Part shown: piece after piece, positions 24,945 through 33,069 of the stretch
Numbering within the stretch: position 1 is the stretch's first letter
Layout: each line of letters starts with the position of its first letter
From: Thermoplasmata archaeon
GTDB taxonomy: Archaea; Thermoplasmatota; Thermoplasmata; Lutacidiplasmatales; UBA184
NCBI GenBank assembly: GCA_030037035.1
Contig: JASHSA010000100.1
Coordinates: 1 to 42,033 of the forward strand
Reading direction: 5' to 3'
Length of the DNA stretch: 42,033 nt
The notes under the pieces: generated by a model
What the model saw: only the letters and a program-made list of their open reading frames with translations
What the model was told of the DNA's origin: nothing
Databases searched by the model: none
Program-made: the position numbers and the translations under genes

Positions 24945-26777
24945 GTGGTCGGTCCGGCGACGGTCGCGTTCGACATCACGGCGGTCACGGTCTCCACGGC
25001 CGTCCCGGGCGCCGCGTGGGCGCTCTGGTTCGCGCTCGCCTGGAGGCGGCCGGAGTTCGCCGAGAGCCTGGGCCTCGGGCGCATGGGGTTCTGGCTGCTG
25101 CTTCCCGGCGCGCTCCTCGCGTCGTTCGCGCTTCTGCCGATCACCCCGGTCTCGAACGACCTGCTCGCGGTCAGTTTTGCCGGCGCGGTCTTCCCGCTCG
25201 CGGTCGGCCTGCTGACGCTCGAGCGGTTCGCGCCTCCGCTCCGGCGGTCGGTCGTCCGCCTGATCGTCCCCCTCGCCTCCGAGACGCTCGTGCTCCTCGG
25301 GCTGGTCCTGCTCGCGGACGCGGGCGTCCTGGACGGCGTCGCCTCCGGCCTCGGTCTGGCCGTCGGGGCCGCGGAGCTTCTCGTCGTCGGCGTGACGGCC
25401 GCCGCCTGGACGGTCGCGTTCGTCCTGTTCGCCCCCGGGGCCCGGGACGCGAGCGGCCGGGCGGTCGCGGGCGTCTTCGCGCTGACGAACGGGGTCCTGG
25501 TCCTGACGTTCGTCGGGGCGGTGGCGATCCCCGGCGTCGGGATCTCCGAAGGCTTCCCGTACTACCTCCTCCCCCCGATGCTCGCCGGGGTGGTCGCCGT
25601 GCTCGCCGCGCCTCGGCTGTTCCCGCGCGCCGAAGCGTTCGCGCTACCGGCGTCGTTCCTCGCCGGCGGCTGGGGCGTCGTGCTCGGGGCCGACGTCCTC
25701 CGGCAGCCGCCGCTCTACGGGAGCGGCGGGCCGGTGGGGCTCTACGCGATCGGAGGGGCCGGGGTCCTCGACCTCGTCTACCTCTCCGGGTTCCTCGGAC
25801 TGATCGCCGCCTGGGGGGCCCACCGCCTCCTCGGGCGGGACGAGACGCCGGTCGGGGCCCCCCTTGCGGCGACTCCCCCCGCGCCGTCCGCGCTCATCCG
25901 TCGCGCCTACGTGCGCGGACTGGACGGAGAGCTCGGCGCCTCCCTCACCGACTCGGCCCTCGCGGTCCGCTCGGGGGCGCTCCAGGCGCACCGCCTCCTG
26001 GGTCGCCCGGACCCGCCGCCCGGCCGCCCGTGGGACGGGCTCTCGGTCCCGGGGTGGGTCGTCGCCGACACCGCGAACCTCGAGCGGGCGGCCCGCGACG
26101 GCACGGCCGACCCCCGGGAGGCGGTCCGGAGCTGGCTCACCGCGCGCGAGCTCGTCCGCCTCGCCGGCGCGCTGTCGCGGCCGCGCTTCGCGTCGATCGG
26201 CGAACGGCTGGTCGCGTTCCTGATCGACGCGGCACTCCTCGGCCTCGTCGGCGGCGCGGTGTTCGCCGTGATCGTGCTGGCGACCCCCGGCGGGCTCGTC
26301 GCGGTGCTCAGCTCGATCGCGTTCAACGCCGCGATCTACGCCATGGTGGCGCTCGCCCTGCTCTACTTCGCGCTCGGCGAGCTCTGGACGGGGGCGACCG
26401 TCGGCAAGCTCGTGGTCGGCATCGAGGTCCGGGACCGTTCGCTGGGCTCGGTCGGCGGTCTGGCGGCGCTCGTGCGCAACGCGCCGCTCTTGCCGGCGAT
26501 GACGTTCTACGCGCTCGGGCTGTCGATCGCCGTGGCGGTCTCGCTGCGAGGCTACGGCCCGGGCATGACGATCGCGGGCCTCGGGCTCCTCGCCGGCACG
26601 CTCGAGGTCGTCAGCCTCGCTCTGTTCGTCGTCGTCGGGGTCGCCTTCGCCGGAGGGCTCGGCGTGATCGTCATGCGTCTGACCGCCGAGCGCCAGCGGA
26701 TCGGCGACCTCTGGGCCGGGACGTGGGTCGTGCGCCGGGTCACGGCGCCGCGGGGTCCCCCGACGGCGGCGCGCTAG
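24945..26777 (+). CDS. Multi-pass membrane protein: DUF1614-like N-terminus fused to an RDD domain
   Basis: About 610 residues. The N-terminal half (1-290) has about ten hydrophobic segments and the motif LPITPVSNDLLAV near residue 65, resembling DUF1614. Residues about 290-415 are a hydrophilic linker. From about 415 an RDD-type domain appears: RFASIGERLVAFLIDAALLG, ELWTGATVGKLVVGIEVRDR, and AERQRIGDLWAGTWVVRR at the end. RDD domains occur in transport and Na+/H+-exchange contexts, but no substrate is implied here. The start is GTG at 24945, the first plausible one in frame. The 3' end overlaps the convergent alba gene by 38 nt. The fusion of these two membrane modules looks unusual. Confidence 0.78.
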   Translation: MVGPATVAFDITAVTVSTAVPGAAWALWFALAWRRPEFAESLGLGRMGFWLLLPGALLASFALLPITPVSNDLLAVSFAGAVFPLAVGLLTLERFAPPLRRSVVRLIVPLASETLVLLGLVLLADAGVLDGVASGLGLAVGAAELLVVGVTAAAWTVAFVLFAPGARDASGRAVAGVFALTNGVLVLTFVGAVAIPGVGISEGFPYYLLPPMLAGVVAVLAAPRLFPRAEAFALPASFLAGGWGVVLGADVLRQPPLYGSGGPVGLYAIGGAGVLDLVYLSGFLGLIAAWGAHRLLGRDETPVGAPLAATPPAPSALIRRAYVRGLDGELGASLTDSALAVRSGALQAHRLLGRPDPPPGRPWDGLSVPGWVVADTANLERAARDGTADPREAVRSWLTARELVRLAGALSRPRFASIGERLVAFLIDAALLGLVGGAVFAVIVLATPGGLVAVLSSIAFNAAIYAMVALALLYFALGELWTGATVGKLVVGIEVRDRSLGSVGGLAALVRNAPLLPAMTFYALGLSIAVAVSLRGYGPGMTIAGLGLLAGTLEVVSLALFVVVGVAFAGGLGVIVMRLTAERQRIGDLWAGTWVVRRVTAPRGPPTAAR

Positions 26778-27072
26778 GCGCGCCGGTGCGGGTGAGCGGG
26801 ATCGCGATCGACGAGACGTTCGCCTCCCGTCCGTCGCGGTTGGTGAGGCGCTCGGTGTCGATCGTGATCGCGCCGACCTCGACCTGGCCCTCGAGGAACC
26901 GCCGCCGGACGACCTCGACGACGTCGACCGCCTTGCCGATCGCGTTGCCGCGGGCCTTGACGACGACCGGGCCCGCCCCCGAGTTCAGCTGGGTGACGAC
27001 CTGGAAGACGTAGGTCATCGTCGGCTTCAGGCCGATGAAGACGACCGGTCCGTAATCCTCGTCCCTCGGCAC
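26740..27072 (-). CDS. albA: DNA/RNA-binding chromatin protein Alba
   Basis: A 110-residue archaeal chromatin protein that binds DNA and RNA as a dimer. The core VFIGLKPTMTYVFQVVTQL, the KARGNAIGKAVDVVEVVRRRF stretch with the basic loop, and ITIDTERLTNRDGREANVSS match Alba throughout. The acetylatable Lys region is GLKPTMTY. It carries a Pro/Ala-rich C-terminal extension (about 95-110). The start is GTG at 27072 with a TATA-like TAAAGG about 35 bp upstream. The end overlaps the RDD membrane-protein gene by 38 nt on the opposite strand. Confidence 0.94.
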   Translation of the reverse strand: MPRDEDYGPVVFIGLKPTMTYVFQVVTQLNSGAGPVVVKARGNAIGKAVDVVEVVRRRFLEGQVEVGAITIDTERLTNRDGREANVSSIAIPLTRTGAPSAPPSGDPAAP

Positions 27073-27155
27073 GGCTTGGCGCCATGCGAGGCGCCGTACA
27101 TGGCCTTTATCGCCGTGCGAGCGTCCGCCGCGCCCGGGGGCTCGCCGGCTTCACA

Positions 27156-27164
27156 AAGGTTATC
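27156..27164 (+). promoter_or_regulatory. TATA-like box of the tRNA-Leu gene
   Basis: AAGGTTATC about 36 bp upstream of the tRNA 5' end, in an otherwise GC-rich intergenic region shared with the divergent alba gene. Confidence 0.5.
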
Positions 27165-27195
27165 GCTCGGTCCCGGTAGCCGCGACGCGGGTCGT

Positions 27196-27280
27196 GCAGG
27201 GGTGGCCCAGCTTGGTCAAAGGCGCCAGGTTGAGGTCCTGGTCTCGTAGGAGTTCGTGAGTTCAAATCTCACCCCCTGCA
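27196..27280 (+). tRNA. tRNA-Leu (anticodon GAG)
   Basis: The acceptor stem GCAGGGG (27196-27202) pairs with CCCCTGC (27273-27279), followed by an A discriminator. A five-pair anticodon stem CCAGG/CCTGG encloses TTGAGGT, giving anticodon GAG, which reads CUC and CUU leucine codons. The T-arm is GTGAG TTCAAAT CTCAC, and the long variable arm TCTCGTAGGAGTTC marks class II, as expected for leucine. CCA is not encoded and no intron is present. Confidence 0.96.
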
Positions 27281-27372
27281 TCCCTTCCGCGCACGCCGCG
27301 GCCGTGCCCGAGGGGGCCGCGCGCGTGCGGGCCGCATCTTAAGGCGGGAGCGCGCCTCGCACGGTGCGGTCG

Positions 27373-28302
27373 ATGGCCGGGCGTCAGGCGTCGTGCGCGG
27401 TCTGCGGCGCGACGCTCTCGGCGACCGCCCGCGAGTGCCCGCGCTGCCACACCCCCGTCGGGCCGGACGGCGGCGGGCGAGGGTCGCCGGGCGTCGCCGA
27501 AGGTCCGCTCCTCGGGGACCTCCCCCGACGTCTCGCCCGATTGACGCAGTGGGCGGACGCGGCCGAGACGCTCGGGGTCGAACTCCCCTCGCTCGCGAAG
27601 TGGGCCGAAGAGGCCGCGACCCGCTCTCGGAACCCCGAGGCGTGGAGCGAGGTCGTACGGGGCGTCGAGCGGCTCGCGCAGCGCCGCCTCAACGAGGCGT
27701 TCGACCGATGGGAGGAGCGGACGAACGGCCGCATCGGCCGGCTCGAGGCGTACTCCGTCGACAGCCGGCTCGAGCGAGGCCAGGTCGAGGACGCGGTCCA
27801 CGCCGCGAAGGTCGGGGACGTCGCGCAGGCGCTCGCGACGTTCCAGCAGGTCGACCGGGTCGTCGCGCTCAAGGAGCGTCATCTCGATCAGGCGCGCGGG
27901 GACCTCGAGCGCCTCGTGGCGTTCCTGAAGGACCTCGAGGCGATCGGCCTGGTCGAGACCGGAGAACCGGCCGAGGTCGCCGTCGAGCTCGAGCGCGACC
28001 TGCGCACCGGCCGGCTCGCGCCGCTCAAGTCGCGCCTGCGGCTGCTCCGCTCTCGCGCCGTCGCGCGCTCGCAGGAGGCGCTGCCGGAGCTGGTCGCGCG
28101 CCTCGGCGACCGGCTCGTCCCCGAGGTCCGGGGCCATGCCGAGCTGCCGGACGCCCGGGAGCTCGCGACGGCGGCGCGGGCGATCGTGCTCGGTCACGCC
28201 GAGGACGGCGCCCGACGGATCCGCGCGCTCAGCGCGAAGCGGGGCCTGTTGCCGGCGCCCCGCCCGAGGGCGGCCGCGGGCGACCGAGCGTCGGCCGGCT
28301 AG
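27373..28302 (+). CDS. Zinc-ribbon protein with long helical region, function unknown
   Basis: About 309 residues. The N-terminus is a zinc ribbon with Cys8, Cys11, Cys22 and Cys25 (CAVCGATLSATARECPRC). Residues about 50-290 are almost entirely helical, charged and rich in Arg, Glu, Leu and Ala, and likely form coiled coils or helical repeats (RRLNEAFDRWEERTNGRIG, LDQARGDLERLVAFLKDLE). There is no catalytic motif. I chose the ATG at 27373 because a CTTAAG box at 27337-27343 lies about 33 bp upstream; a GTG at 27364 is possible. Its TAG is in a CTAG shared with the convergent GNAT gene. It could be a nucleic-acid or scaffold protein, but the role is unknown. Confidence 0.7.
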   Translation: MAGRQASCAVCGATLSATARECPRCHTPVGPDGGGRGSPGVAEGPLLGDLPRRLARLTQWADAAETLGVELPSLAKWAEEAATRSRNPEAWSEVVRGVERLAQRRLNEAFDRWEERTNGRIGRLEAYSVDSRLERGQVEDAVHAAKVGDVAQALATFQQVDRVVALKERHLDQARGDLERLVAFLKDLEAIGLVETGEPAEVAVELERDLRTGRLAPLKSRLRLLRSRAVARSQEALPELVARLGDRLVPEVRGHAELPDARELATAARAIVLGHAEDGARRIRALSAKRGLLPAPRPRAAAGDRASAG

Positions 28303-28829
28303 AGCAGCAGTTCGAACAGCCGGACGTCCTCGCCCCAGTCGTGCTTGTGGAGGAGTCCGCCCTCGCGGAAGCCGAGCTTGCGGAACAGCGCGGCGGCCGC
28401 CTCGAAGCGGGCGAGCGGGTCCGACCAGACGGTCACGGCGTTCGACCGACGGGCCCACTCCACGGAGGCGGTCAGCAGGGCGCCGCCGGCCCCCAGGCGG
28501 CGCGACTCCGGGTCGACCGCGAGGTGGACGAGCCGGAACGCGCCGTGGCGAGGCTCGACGCCGACGACGCCGACGAGATGGCCGGCGCGTCGCGCGGCGA
28601 AGTACGTCACGCCCTCCATCCAGCTCGTAAACTCGAGCGGCGTCGGGACCCACGTCTTGACGAGCTCCGCCGGCAGTCCGTTCTCGGACTCCCAGACCTT
28701 CTTGTACAGCGAGCAGATCGCCGGGATGTCCTGGTGCGTCACCCGCTCGACCGCGAGCTCGCCGGCGGGCTTGTCCGTGCTCGCCGGCGCGCGCTCGACC
28801 CGTCGGTCCGACCCGTGCTCCGTTGCCAC
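28299..28829 (-). CDS. GNAT-family N-acetyltransferase
   Basis: About 176 residues. The GNAT core includes GHLVGVVGVEPRHGAFRLVH, the acetyl-CoA motif AVDPESRRLGAGGALLTASVEWAR, and LFRKLGFREGGLLHKHDWGED near the end. The substrate is not indicated. I chose the GTG at 28829, giving MATEHGSDRR; the frame continues far upstream through the AsnRS gene, but that part is a shadow. Its stop (TAG) is the antisense half of the CTAG shared with the convergent zinc-ribbon gene. Confidence 0.82.
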   Translation of the reverse strand: MATEHGSDRRVERAPASTDKPAGELAVERVTHQDIPAICSLYKKVWESENGLPAELVKTWVPTPLEFTSWMEGVTYFAARRAGHLVGVVGVEPRHGAFRLVHLAVDPESRRLGAGGALLTASVEWARRSNAVTVWSDPLARFEAAAALFRKLGFREGGLLHKHDWGEDVRLFELLL

Positions 28830-28903
28830 GCTGGGTCCCCCGATGAGCGAGCGGCTGCGCCTACGCGCTCGCCCGCACTTGAGCCTTGCTGCGGCGACGC
28901 GCG

Positions 28904-30208
28904 CTACGGAGTGTGGCGTGACGGCGTCCGCGGGAACGGGGTCGTCTCGCGGATGTGCTCGCGCCGAAGGATCCAGCGGAGCATCCGCTCGATGCCGAGG
29001 CCGAAGCCGGCGTGCGGGACGCTGCCGTGGCGGCGCAGGTCGAGGTACCAGTCGTACTCCGCGACGCTCCCGCCGGAGGCCTCGAGGCGCTCGGTGAGGC
29101 GCGCGAGGTCGGTCTCGCGGCAGGAGCCGCCGATCATCTCGCCGTAGCCCTCCGGCGCGAGCAGGTCGGCCGCCTCGACGGTGCGCGGGTCGTCCGGCGA
29201 GCGGAGCATGTAGAACGCCTTGAGCTCCTTCGGAAAGTGCGTGACGAACACCGGCCGGCGCTCCTCGAGCGTGAGCGCGCGCTCCTCGGCGGTCCCGAGG
29301 TCGCTGCCCCACCGGACCGGGAACCCCTGGGCGGCGAGCCGGTCGATCGCCTCGGCGTACCGGAGCCGGGGGAACGGCGCGTCGACCGCCCGCAGCTCCT
29401 CGGGGGGACGGCCGAGGGCGGCGAGCTCGGTCGGCCTCCGCTCGGCGAGCGCGTGCGTCGCCGCGACGACCATCCGCTCCTCGAAGGCGAGCAGGCCCTC
29501 GAGGTCGCACCAGGCGAGCTCGACCTCAAGGTGAAGGTACTCGGTGAGGTGGCGCGGCGTCCGGGACTTCTCGGCGCGGAACGACGGGGTGAGCGCGTAG
29601 ACCCGTTCGTTGGGGAACAGGAGCGCCTCCAGGTAGAGCTGCGCCGTCTGCGAGAGGAAGCCGGGGCGACCGAAGTAGTCGATCTGGAACGCCTCGGCGC
29701 CGCCCTCGGCGGCGTTCCCCGAGAGGACCGGCGGGGTCATCTCGAGGACCTCCTCGCGGTCGAGGAACTCGCGCAGCGCGCGCAGCAGCTCCGCCTTCAG
29801 GCGGAACGTCGCGACGTGCTCCTGCGAGCGGACGACCAAATGGCGCTTGTCGAGGCGGAACTCCTCGCTCTGGTCGGCGAAGATCGGGAACGGCGCTCCG
29901 GCGTCGACGACCCGGATCGCGCTCGCGCGGACCTCGCGGCCGCCGGGCGCACGGCGGTCCTCGGCGACGGTCCCGTCGACCTCGACCGCGCCCTCGACCT
30001 GGACGTGCTCGGCGGCGTCGAACGCCGCGTCCCCGAGGACGTCGCGCTTGCCGGTGACCTGGACGCTCCCGGTGCGGTCGCGCAGCAGGAAGAACAGGAT
30101 CCCGCCGCTCGAGCGGGACCTCAGGACCCAGCCTCGCAGCCGCACGGGGAGGCCGAGCGCCTCCGGGGCGAACGCCCGTGCGACCGGCTCGTAGCCGGCT
30201 CGGCTCAC
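28904..30208 (-). CDS. asnS: Asparaginyl-tRNA synthetase
   Basis: A 434-residue class IIb synthetase charging tRNA-Asn. The N-terminal OB-fold (about 20-110, LRGWVLRSRSSGGILFFLL) binds the anticodon. Motif 2 FRAEKSRTPRHLTEYLHLE (about 205-225), SQTAQLYLEALLFPNERVY before it, and motif 3 GFGLGIERMLRW near the C-terminus match AsnRS rather than AspRS, as does the ending IRETTPFPRTPSR. The GTG start overlaps the TFS stop in a GTGA, so the two genes are translationally coupled. The internal ATGs are too far in. Confidence 0.93.
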   Translation of the reverse strand: MSRAGYEPVARAFAPEALGLPVRLRGWVLRSRSSGGILFFLLRDRTGSVQVTGKRDVLGDAAFDAAEHVQVEGAVEVDGTVAEDRRAPGGREVRASAIRVVDAGAPFPIFADQSEEFRLDKRHLVVRSQEHVATFRLKAELLRALREFLDREEVLEMTPPVLSGNAAEGGAEAFQIDYFGRPGFLSQTAQLYLEALLFPNERVYALTPSFRAEKSRTPRHLTEYLHLEVELAWCDLEGLLAFEERMVVAATHALAERRPTELAALGRPPEELRAVDAPFPRLRYAEAIDRLAAQGFPVRWGSDLGTAEERALTLEERRPVFVTHFPKELKAFYMLRSPDDPRTVEAADLLAPEGYGEMIGGSCRETDLARLTERLEASGGSVAEYDWYLDLRRHGSVPHAGFGLGIERMLRWILRREHIRETTPFPRTPSRHTP

Positions 30209-30513
30209 TGGTACTCCCGCCATTTGTGGCCGCACTTCGTGCACTCGAAGATGCGCGTCTCGGGCTCGTCGGCCCCCCGCGTCTGGCGGAGGACCCAGTA
30301 CGCCTCGCCGTTCCCGCACTTCGGGCACGTCTCCTGGGCCTTCGGCAGCGTCACGGTCTTCGTCTCGACGACCGCGACCTCCCGCCCCTGCGGGGTCGAA
30401 CGACCGACCTCGACCCCTCGGCCGAGGGGGAGGGTGTGCCCGCACCCCGAGCACCTCCAGACGTGGCCGGCGCGGTCCGGGCGCATGAGGCGCTTGCACT
30501 TCGGGCAGAACAT
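30205..30513 (-). CDS. tfs: Transcription factor S (TFS)
   Basis: A 102-residue transcript-cleavage factor for archaeal RNA polymerase. The N-terminal ribbon has Cys3, Cys6, Cys21 and Cys24; the C-terminal ribbon has Cys63, Cys66, Cys91 and Cys94. The hairpin QTRGADEPETRIF carries the catalytic Asp82-Glu83 pair, so it is a genuine cleavage factor and not an inhibitory paralogue. It is coupled to asnS by a 4-nt overlap. A TATA-like GTAAAG at 30540-30547 lies about 30 bp before the ATG. Confidence 0.95.
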   Translation of the reverse strand: MFCPKCKRLMRPDRAGHVWRCSGCGHTLPLGRGVEVGRSTPQGREVAVVETKTVTLPKAQETCPKCGNGEAYWVLRQTRGADEPETRIFECTKCGHKWREYQ

Positions 30514-30539
30514 GGGAGTCGGTTGGAGCGGGCGGGGGT

Positions 30540-30547
30540 TCTTTACG
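30540..30547 (-). promoter_or_regulatory. TATA-like box of the tfs-asnS operon
   Basis: CGTAAAGA on the minus strand, about 30 bp before the tfs ATG and close to the end of purD. Confidence 0.5.
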
Positions 30548-30561
30548 CTTCGGCGGCCGGT

Positions 30562-31971
30562 CTACCCCGAGAGCTGCTCCGGGGGCCCGGCACTCGACGG
30601 AGGCGCCTCGGGCGGGGCGACGCTCAGCGGGAGGGGAGACGGCGGCGCGCCGGGGCGCAGCAGCTGGCGCATGTGCTCCCAACGTCGCGTGAGGTCGGCC
30701 TGCGTGCCGATGTCGTGGCGGACGTAGAAGTGGCCCCGGACGTGCGCGAGCGCGCTCTCGACACGCTCGCCGGCCTCGTGGACCGCGCTCGCCTCCCCGA
30801 CGAGCGCGACCCCGCGGCCGGTGCCGAGGCGTACGGTCGCCGGCCCGACGGCCTCGACGCTCCCGTAGAGCACGTGGACCCCTTCCGCCTCGACCTTCGG
30901 CTCGTCGATCTCGAGCGTCCCGCCGGCCTCGGCGCGCGCGCCGTAGCCCGGCGGAACGAGGTACCGCACGACCGTCGCGCGACGGCGGAACCGCACGAGG
31001 TTGCGCTCCAGATGGCCGTTCGCGACGCCGAGCGCGAGGTCGGAGAAGTTCCCCTCCTCGTAGAGCGTGAGGGCGTTGATCCCCTCCGGGTCGCCGAAGC
31101 GGACGTTCCACTCGAGCAGCCGCGGGCCGTCCGCGGTGAGCATGAAGCCGCCGTAGAGCACGCCCCGGTAGGCGAGGCCCTCGGCCCGGAGCGCCGCGAC
31201 CGAGCCCTCGAGGATCCGCAGCGCGCGGTCGCGGTCGGAGGTCGAGAGGAACGGCAGGAGGTGGTCGCGCTGGGAGTACGACCCCATCCCGCCGGTGTTG
31301 GTCCCCCGGTCGCCCTCGAGCGCCCGCTTGAAGTCCTGGACCGCGGGCATCGGGGCGATCCCGTCGTCGGTCACGAACGCCATCTGGCTGAACTCCTCGC
31401 CCTCGAGCTTCTCCTCGAGGAGCACGGGGGCCCCCTGGACGAGCAGGCTCTTCGCGTACGACGCCCCGTCGCGCGGCCCGGCAAAATCCGAGCCCTGGAC
31501 CCAGACCCCCTTGCCGGCGGTGAGGCCGCTCGGCTTGACGACGAACGGTCCGGCGAACGCCGCGACCGCGGCGTCGACCTCCTCCTCCGTGCGGAGGACG
31601 GTGAACCGCGGCTGGCCGTCGACGCGATGCCGGGCGAGCAGCTCGCGGCAGAACGCCTTGGACGACTCGAGCCGGGCCGAGTCACGGTCCGGCCCGACGG
31701 TCGGCACGTCCGCCGCGCGCAGCGCGTCCCCGAGCCCGGCGGCGAGCGGCCCCTCCGGGCCGACGAACGCCGCGCCGACGCGTTCGCTGCGGGCGAACGC
31801 GACGATCTTCTCCACGGCGTCCGTCGGGAGGCGCGCGCGGGCGACCGCCGCCCGGTCGAGCCCGGGGTTCGCGTTCGGGCTCGCGACGACGACCTCGGCC
31901 TGGGCTCGCCGCAGCGCGAGGGCGATCGCGTGCTCGCGCGCTCCTCCGCCGACGACGAGCCAGCGCAGCAT
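30562..31971 (-). CDS. purD: Phosphoribosylamine--glycine ligase
   Basis: A 469-residue ATP-grasp enzyme catalysing the second step of purine synthesis, phosphoribosylamine plus glycine plus ATP to GAR. It starts with VVGGGAREHAIALAL, contains FVGPEGPLAAGLGDAL and FVVKPSGLTAGKGV, and has the signature GFMLTADGPRLLEWNVRFGD and DRGTNTGGMGSYS. Length is slightly above the usual 420-430 owing to about 35 residues of Pro/Ser/Ala tail. The ATG is 26 bp downstream of a CTTTAGC box at 31993-31999. It is divergent from rpo11. Confidence 0.96.
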   Translation of the reverse strand: MLRWLVVGGGAREHAIALALRRAQAEVVVASPNANPGLDRAAVARARLPTDAVEKIVAFARSERVGAAFVGPEGPLAAGLGDALRAADVPTVGPDRDSARLESSKAFCRELLARHRVDGQPRFTVLRTEEEVDAAVAAFAGPFVVKPSGLTAGKGVWVQGSDFAGPRDGASYAKSLLVQGAPVLLEEKLEGEEFSQMAFVTDDGIAPMPAVQDFKRALEGDRGTNTGGMGSYSQRDHLLPFLSTSDRDRALRILEGSVAALRAEGLAYRGVLYGGFMLTADGPRLLEWNVRFGDPEGINALTLYEEGNFSDLALGVANGHLERNLVRFRRRATVVRYLVPPGYGARAEAGGTLEIDEPKVEAEGVHVLYGSVEAVGPATVRLGTGRGVALVGEASAVHEAGERVESALAHVRGHFYVRHDIGTQADLTRRWEHMRQLLRPGAPPSPLPLSVAPPEAPPSSAGPPEQLSG

Positions 31972-31992
31972 CGCCCCCGGCCACGGGCCGGA

Positions 31993-31999
31993 GGCTAAA
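31993..31999 (-). promoter_or_regulatory. TATA-like box of purD
   Basis: CTTTAGC on the minus strand, 26 bp before the purD ATG, in the divergent purD/rpo11 gap. Confidence 0.55.
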
Positions 32000-32090
32000 G
32001 GGGCTGCGGAAGCGCCGCCGTCCTCGCCGGCCGGCCGCCGCCAGAGTTAAGAACGGGGCCTCGGTGGCAATCGTTCCCGGACGGTCGTCG

Positions 32091-32378
32091 ATGGAGATCC
32101 GCGTCGTCGAGAAGGAGCACGACCTCCTGCGGATCGAGCTGCCGAAGGGGGAGGAGACGCTCCTCGTGCCGCTGGTCGAGGCGCTCCAGCGGGAGGAGAA
32201 GGTCGTCGAGGCCCGCTACCTCCTCGGGCACCCGTTCCTTGACCGCCCGACGCTCCAGCTGCGGACCAAGGGCGAGAAGCCCCAGCAGGTCCTCAAGCGG
32301 GTGCTCAAGGACCTCACCGATCTCTACGACGACCTGCTCGCCGACTTCGAGAAGAAGGCGGACAAGGTCAAGGCCTGA
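32091..32378 (+). CDS. rpo11: DNA-directed RNA polymerase subunit Rpo11 (RpoL)
   Basis: A 95-residue subunit that dimerises with Rpo3 in polymerase assembly. MEIRVVEKEHDLLRIELPKG and the middle TLLVPLVEALQREEKVVEARYLLGHPFLDRP match archaeal Rpo11 closely. I chose the ATG at 32091 because it gives the family N-terminus and a TATA-like AGTTAAG at 32045-32051 predicts a start near 32074; an upstream GTG at 32064 would precede the transcript. KptA follows 16 nt later. The polymerase core genes are elsewhere. Confidence 0.95.
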   Translation: MEIRVVEKEHDLLRIELPKGEETLLVPLVEALQREEKVVEARYLLGHPFLDRPTLQLRTKGEKPQQVLKRVLKDLTDLYDDLLADFEKKADKVKA

Positions 32379-32394
32379 CGCGCGACCGGCTCCG

Positions 32395-33069
32395 ATGCTG
32401 AAGGAGTGCGCCCAACACGGCTACTTCCGGGCGGAGAACTGTCCGGTCTGCGGCCAGAGCGGCCGGTTCATCCTCAACGACCGCGAGCTCGACCACCTCG
32501 GACGGGTACTTACTGGGATCCTGAGACACTTCCCGGACCGCTACGGCCTCGCGGTCGACGCGCACGGCTGGATCGAGCTCAGCGCGATCGCCCGCGCGAT
32601 CGCCCAGCGCCATCCCGTCTACCGCTGGCTCCGCCCGCAGCACCTGGTCGCGATCGCCGAGACCGACGGCAAGGGCCGCTACGAGGTCCGGGACGACCGG
32701 ATCCGCGCGACGTACGGCCACACGCTCGAGATCGAGCTCGACCTGCCGACCGACGACATTCCGGAGCATCTCTACTATCCGGTCACCGCCGACGAAGCGG
32801 CGATCGTCCTCGAGGTCGGCCTTCGTCCCTCCGACCGCCGGAAGGTCCACCTGTCCAAGACCGCGGACGACGCCGTCGCCGCCGGCAAGGTCCGCACCCC
32901 GGAGCCGATCGTGCTCGAGGTCGACGTGCGGCGCGCCCAGAAGGACGGGATCGTGATCATGCAGGCCGGCAAGACCGTCTATCTCGCCGACCGGATCCCC
33001 GCCGAGCTGCTCCGCCGTACGGAGAGCCCGCCTTCGCCGGCGACCGATCCGGAACCCCGAGCCCCCTAG
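32395..33069 (+). CDS. kptA: RNA 2'-phosphotransferase KptA/Tpt1 with zinc ribbon
   Basis: A 224-residue Tpt1/KptA enzyme that removes an internal RNA 2'-phosphate onto NAD+. The N-terminus is a zinc ribbon (ECAQHGYFRAENCPVCG) typical of archaeal forms. The catalytic quartet is present as Arg44-His45 in LRHFPDR, an Arg in RIRATYGH (102-109), and Arg148/149 in PSDRRKVHLS. VLEVDVRRAQKDGIVIMQAGKTVYLAD matches the C-terminus. LYYPVTADEA replaces LYHGT seen in bacterial and eukaryotic forms. The gene follows rpo11 by 16 nt. Confidence 0.9.
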   Translation: MLKECAQHGYFRAENCPVCGQSGRFILNDRELDHLGRVLTGILRHFPDRYGLAVDAHGWIELSAIARAIAQRHPVYRWLRPQHLVAIAETDGKGRYEVRDDRIRATYGHTLEIELDLPTDDIPEHLYYPVTADEAAIVLEVGLRPSDRRKVHLSKTADDAVAAGKVRTPEPIVLEVDVRRAQKDGIVIMQAGKTVYLADRIPAELLRRTESPPSPATDPEPRAP

